Under the pieces are notes generated by a model. It searched no databases and was not told the DNA's origin. It worked only from the letters and a program-made list of their open reading frames with translations. A DNA stretch of 8,116 nucleotides, from assembly GCA_025464645.1 (NCBI GenBank), contig JAODGF010000139.1, forward strand, positions 7,919-16,034, written 5' to 3'. The stretch's first letter is position 1. The number at the start of each line of letters is the position of its first letter. This stretch comes from Methanosarcinales archaeon (GTDB lineage: Archaea; Halobacteriota; Syntropharchaeia; Alkanophagales; Methanospirareceae). The position numbers and the translations under genes were made by a program. Below are positions 6,004 through 8,116 of the stretch, piece after piece.

Positions 6004-6111
6004 AACATCGGTATGGTCTGTCTGGATTACACCCTGTTCCCGTTTTTGACGATAGAGGAAAACATAGGTTTTGGGCTGAACTCGCGAAGACAGAGCGTTA
6101 CAGAGATAGAA
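6004..6111 (+). pseudogene. Relic of an ABC transporter ATPase (Q-loop region only)
   Basis: About 36 codons reading NIGMVCLDYTLFPFLTIEEN then IGFGL align without gaps to residues 73-108 of the ATPase at 4305. By hand count 19 of 36 residues agree, including DY-LFP, EENI and FGL. The block normally links Walker A to the signature helix. Walker A, signature and Walker B are all absent, and the essential Q-loop glutamine is a leucine here. Homology ends within about ten bases of the stop codon of the convergent mfnB. Upstream, a stop codon at 5992 closes the frame. It is therefore a dead fragment, probably from a second, diverged transporter gene. The frame stays open to 6261, but there it runs antisense through mfnB. 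Confidence 0.7.
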
Positions 6112-6120
6112 ATTGATTCG

Positions 6121-6837
6121 TTATTCCGCAACCATCCGCTTCAAGTCACTCACCAACTCTGCCCTTACGCTGTCTTCTCTGTTACCACCACATACCATTC
6201 CCCTAACACCTATTATATCGGGTTTTATCCTCTTTATTGTGGTGACATCTTCAAATTTTAGCGAGCCTGCAAGAGCAGTCTCCAGCCCGAGCGCCCTCGA
6301 TTCTGAAACAAACCTCTTAAGCTCTTCTTCATTCAAAAACTCCAGCGTTGTCTTCCCGTCCTTTATACCGGTATCCACCATCGCCACGTCTATATCCACT
6401 TCTTTCCCTATCGCTGCAATTTCAAAAGGCGAAATCGAATTTATTCGTTTATAATCGGCATAGAAAGCAGAAACGACTTTCTTGGCCGGATCGAAATCCT
6501 TTACTGCTTTAACGACTCCGGAAAGCAAATCTATCGCCTCTTCCTTCGTTTTTATTTTGAACAACCCCACTTTTATGTATTCTGCACCCGCGGCAGCCGC
6601 ACCTAACGCGGCTAAAGAAGCAGTTCCTGGTTTATAATTGAAATCCCCTATCGCTGCGCTCATCTTCATCCCATTTCCTTTCTCCTTCTCCACCAATTCC
6701 CGTATTGACTTTATAATCCATGGGAAATTAGCACCCAGAGAACCCTCTTTCGGATTCTTCACGTCTATAATATCCGCATTTCCACGTATCACCGCCTTCG
6801 CTTCCTCCACATCCTTCGGACTTACCAACAATTTCAT
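6121..6837 (-). CDS. mfnB: (5-formylfuran-3-yl)methyl phosphate synthase
   Basis: MfnB condenses two glyceraldehyde-3-phosphate molecules into 4-(hydroxymethyl)-2-furancarboxaldehyde phosphate, the first committed step to the furan ring of methanofuran, the C1 carrier of methanogens and their relatives. The 238 residues fit the family length of about 235 and a TIM-barrel fold. The opening LLVSPKDVEEA, then ADIIDVKNPKEGSLGANFPW with D25 and the lysine K27, is the family hallmark. Further motifs are GDFNYKPGTASLAALGAAAAGAEYIKVGL and VAMVDTGIKDGKT, whose K159 corresponds to the second active-site lysine. IIGVRGMVCGG marks the C-terminal phosphate-binding region. I chose ATG 6837 because GGAGG at 6848-6852 lies about ten bases upstream; a TTG at 6846 would sit against that motif. 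The gene is last in an operon with rpiA and a 58-residue ORF. Pentose-phosphate enzymes and glyceraldehyde-3-phosphate supply make the pairing metabolically sensible. Confidence 0.95.
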   Translation of the reverse strand: MKLLVSPKDVEEAKAVIRGNADIIDVKNPKEGSLGANFPWIIKSIRELVEKEKGNGMKMSAAIGDFNYKPGTASLAALGAAAAGAEYIKVGLFKIKTKEEAIDLLSGVVKAVKDFDPAKKVVSAFYADYKRINSISPFEIAAIGKEVDIDVAMVDTGIKDGKTTLEFLNEEELKRFVSESRALGLETALAGSLKFEDVTTIKRIKPDIIGVRGMVCGGNREDSVRAELVSDLKRMVAE

Positions 6838-6842
6838 TTTTC

Positions 6843-7019
6843 TCAAACCTCCTTTACAAGACCCTCCTTCTCCAATTCTTCTATTATTTCCACAACGAAT
6901 GCGAAATCGAGTCTGAGGTCATCAACAATCTCATCTAACCAAGCCTTATCTTTGCTCTTCAAGTAGTCCCTTATCTCGCTTTTGGCTTCCTCTCTTGATA
7001 TCTCTCTGATTTTAATCAT
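6843..7019 (-). CDS. 58-residue acidic helical protein, possible winged-helix-like domain
   Basis: This short ORF sits between rpiA and mfnB. Its ATG overlaps the rpiA stop as ATGA, and its stop is 5 bases before the mfnB start, so it is read in a tightly packed operon. The translation opens MIKIREISREEAKSEIRDYL, continues through KAWLDEIVDDLRLDFAFVVE and ends EELEKEGLVKEV. It is rich in Glu, Lys and Asp and predicted to be helical. The order helix, DEIVDDLRLD turn, FVVEIIEELEKEGLV helix resembles the second and recognition helices of small archaeal winged-helix proteins, where a hydrophobic helix ends in EKEGLV before the wing. The wing itself is missing or minimal. There is no cysteine, signal peptide or membrane segment. 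Codon use matches its neighbours. That it is a real gene is well supported by the packing; a regulatory or partner role is inference. Confidence 0.75.
   Translation of the reverse strand: MIKIREISREEAKSEIRDYLKSKDKAWLDEIVDDLRLDFAFVVEIIEELEKEGLVKEV
6847..6852 (-). promoter_or_regulatory. Ribosome-binding site deciding the mfnB start
   Basis: On the minus strand GGAGGT lies within the last codons of the 58-residue ORF, about 9 bases before the mfnB ATG at 6837. It rules against the TTG at 6846, which would have almost no spacing. Confidence 0.7.
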
Positions 7020-7702
7020 TTTTTTAATACCTTAACTCCCTTTTCATCCCCTACATGCACCTCAGTAGCATTCGTAAATATCCCATGCTCGATACAGCCG
7101 ACAACAGAAGAAAGAGCAATGCTCATCTCATCAGGATTCTTTATAATGCCAAAATCCGCATCTATTATTAGATTCCCGTTCTCGGTTACAAAATATCCTC
7201 CTCTGTTTCCTTCTGCCCTTAAAACAGACACACCACCAAGTTCCTTCACTTGCCTCTCCACTATTTTCACTGCATAAGGTAACACTTCTAAAGGAACAGG
7301 CTTATTCAGCATTTCCGCCATTTTATCCTCTTCAACACAGATAACAAGCTTTTTCGTTGCGTAAGACACTATTTTCTCCCTTGTATGCGAGCCCCAGCCA
7401 CCTTTGATTAAATTCAGTTGAGAATCTACCTGGTCTGCACCGTCTATGCACATGTGCAGTGATGGATGCTCCGAAAGTGAGGTAATGGGAATTCCACATT
7501 CTATTGCCAACATCTCGGTTCTAAGTGAAGTAGGAACGCCCAAAAGTTCGAGCCCTTCCTCCTTTATCCTCTCTCCTATCCTCCTTATCACAAACTCTGC
7601 CGTAGAGCCCGAACCAAGACCCACGACCATACCATCCTTTATCAGAGAAGCCGCGGATTCGGCTGCTTTTTCCTTCTTCTTTCTTCTTTTATCCCCGTTC
7701 AT
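7016..7702 (-). CDS. rpiA: Ribose-5-phosphate isomerase A
   Basis: RpiA interconverts ribose-5-phosphate and ribulose-5-phosphate, supplying ribose for nucleotides in the cytosol. The 228 residues equal the usual length. The phosphate-binding GLGSGST (28-34), VPTS (57-60), IDGADQVD with D87 and D90 (86-93), catalytic-lysine motif KGG at K100 and TREK with the general base E109 are all present and correctly spaced. GCIEHGIF lies near the C-terminus. One oddity is the loop GGWGSHTREK, where the family normally has small residues such as GGGAALTREK. The N-terminal KRRKKKEKAAE is strongly basic. ATG 7702 is the natural start, but no ribosome-binding site precedes it. Its stop overlaps the start of the 58-residue ORF by four bases, making rpiA the first gene of a three-gene operon with mfnB. 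Confidence 0.93.
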   Translation of the reverse strand: MNGDKRRKKKEKAAESAASLIKDGMVVGLGSGSTAEFVIRRIGERIKEEGLELLGVPTSLRTEMLAIECGIPITSLSEHPSLHMCIDGADQVDSQLNLIKGGWGSHTREKIVSYATKKLVICVEEDKMAEMLNKPVPLEVLPYAVKIVERQVKELGGVSVLRAEGNRGGYFVTENGNLIIDADFGIIKNPDEMSIALSSVVGCIEHGIFTNATEVHVGDEKGVKVLKK

Positions 7703-7798
7703 TTATATGCTCTATTTGGTGTTTTTCACTTCTCAAATAAGAACTTTTCTATTTTTCTCTCTCTCATTTTCAAAAATAGTAATTGCTCAATATCTTGT

Positions 7799-7808
7799 GG
7801 TATAAATT
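7799..7808 (-). promoter_or_regulatory. Possible TATA box for the rpiA operon
   Basis: On the minus strand AATTTATACC is the best TATA-like sequence upstream of rpiA. It predicts a transcription start near 7778 and a leader of about 75 bases. A weaker TTATTTGAG near 7732-7740 would give an almost leaderless mRNA, which fits the missing ribosome-binding site better. The sequence cannot decide between them. Confidence 0.3.
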
Positions 7809-7833
7809 CTAAGCACTAAACTCTAAATTCTAA
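7804..7833. repeat. Short AT-rich direct repeats (AAATTCTAA)
   Basis: AAATTCTAA occurs at 7804-7812 and again at 7825-7833, and the surrounding bases keep a CTAAA-like rhythm (CTAAACTCTAAATTCTAAAC, then TCTAAACTC). This low-complexity tract leads straight into the left arm of the inverted repeat at 7841. It has no coding potential that I can see on either strand. Confidence 0.6.
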
Positions 7834-7840
7834 ACAAATT

Positions 7841-7946
7841 CCAATATCTAAACTCAAAATAAGCCCCTACTGGGCTTGCGGGGTTACCGGGGCAGAGCCC
7901 CGGTCTAAACAGACCTTCCTTTTGGGATTTTGGATTTTGATATTGA
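7841..7946. repeat. GC-rich hairpin cluster inside an imperfect inverted repeat
   Basis: The outer arms are 7841-7860 and 7927-7946; the reverse complement of the left arm agrees with the right arm at 16 of 20 bases by hand count. Between them lie three stem-loops. The first is AAGCCC/GGGCTT (7861-7866 with 7872-7877, loop CTACT). The second is ACCGGGGC/GCCCCGGT (7886-7893 with 7897-7904, loop AGA). The third is GGTCT/AGACC (7902-7906 with 7911-7915, loop AAAC). The second and third share three bases, so their full forms compete. The high GC here contrasts with the AT-rich flanks. It could be a small non-autonomous mobile element, a repetitive extragenic palindrome or a structured RNA. No transposase is linked to it and no target-site duplication is obvious. 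Confidence 0.7.
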
Positions 7947-8035
7947 TGGTATGATGGAAGTAGAAGAGAAAAGCATGATAAGAGCGATCTTAGAAGGATG
8001 ATTTAAGAAGACGGATTGAGGAGTAGCAATGGATA

Positions 8036-8116
8036 ATGCACGAATACAGTTACAGCATCGAGAGAAGATTAAAGGCGAAGTTAAAGCGAATGAGAAAGAA
8101 AGATAAGAGACTCTAT
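8036..8116 (+). CDS. Probable RelE/ParE-type toxin, N-terminal part (runs off the window)
   Basis: The frame opens at ATG 8036 and is still open at the last base, giving 27 codons: MHEYSYSIERRLKAKLKRMR then KKDKRLY. An aromatic beta strand followed by a very basic helix and KKDK-LY is the usual opening of archaeal RelE/ParE-fold proteins, which include mRNA-cleaving toxins of type II toxin-antitoxin pairs. GAGGAG at 8018-8023 is 12 bases upstream, rather far. No convincing antitoxin precedes it: the only upstream frame with an ATG (7951-8001) encodes 16 residues. A competing frame from ATG 8029 has better spacing but ends after 25 codons. The call depends on resemblance over 27 residues only. 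Confidence 0.45.
   Translation, partial: MHEYSYSIERRLKAKLKRMRKKDKRLY

Noticed and set aside
7804..7860. CRISPR-like array
   Set aside because: The repeats are 9 bases long, only two are exact, and they are AT-rich low complexity with no spacer pattern and no cas genes.
8029..8106. 25-codon ORF at the end of the window
   Set aside because: Its spacing to GAGGAG is good, but the peptide resembles nothing, while the overlapping frame from 8036 stays open and looks like a RelE/ParE N-terminus.

Overview
The window reads as a stretch of a methanogen- or ANME-like euryarchaeal chromosome. Archaeal identity rests on sn-glycerol-1-phosphate dehydrogenase (archaeal lipid backbone), an archaeal RPA-associated protein and the archaea-restricted UPF0179 family. 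Other archaeal signs are TATA-box promoters placed for leaderless or short-leader transcripts and a GGAGGTGAT ribosome-binding site. The methanofuran gene mfnB points to a lineage with C1 metabolism. A Methanophagales/ANME-1-type host is plausible but is an inference, since no diagnostic gene such as mcrA is present.

Layout. (1) 46-777 (+): RPA-associated single-stranded-DNA-binding subunit, alone, with its own TATA box. (2) 841-3379 (+): a tight operon egsA - UPF0179 - hom, with 1-bp and 4-bp overlaps, joining lipid-backbone synthesis, a Cys-rich protein of unknown function and homoserine synthesis. (3) 3431-4243 (+): a small secreted protein of unknown function, followed by a second, decayed copy of its upstream region and first codons. 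(4) 4305-5354 (+): a tungstate/molybdate-type ABC transporter ATPase with no permease or binding protein in view. (5) 5457-5954 (+): a TrmO-type tRNA methyltransferase. (6) 6004-6111 (+): a short in-frame relic of another ABC ATPase, jammed against the 3' end of mfnB. (7) 7702-6121 (-): an operon rpiA - 58-aa small protein - mfnB, again with overlapping or nearly abutting genes. (8) 7703-8116: AT-rich, mostly non-coding DNA with short direct repeats and a cluster of GC-rich hairpins inside an imperfect inverted repeat, then the first 27 codons of a probable RelE/ParE-type toxin that runs off the window.

The conserved genes are core metabolism: lipids, amino acids, pentose phosphate, methanofuran, tRNA modification and DNA metabolism. 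The unusual material lies between them: the duplicated leader block, the ATPase relic, the unlisted 58-aa ORF and the hairpin element. No CRISPR array, complete insertion sequence, rRNA or tRNA was recognised.
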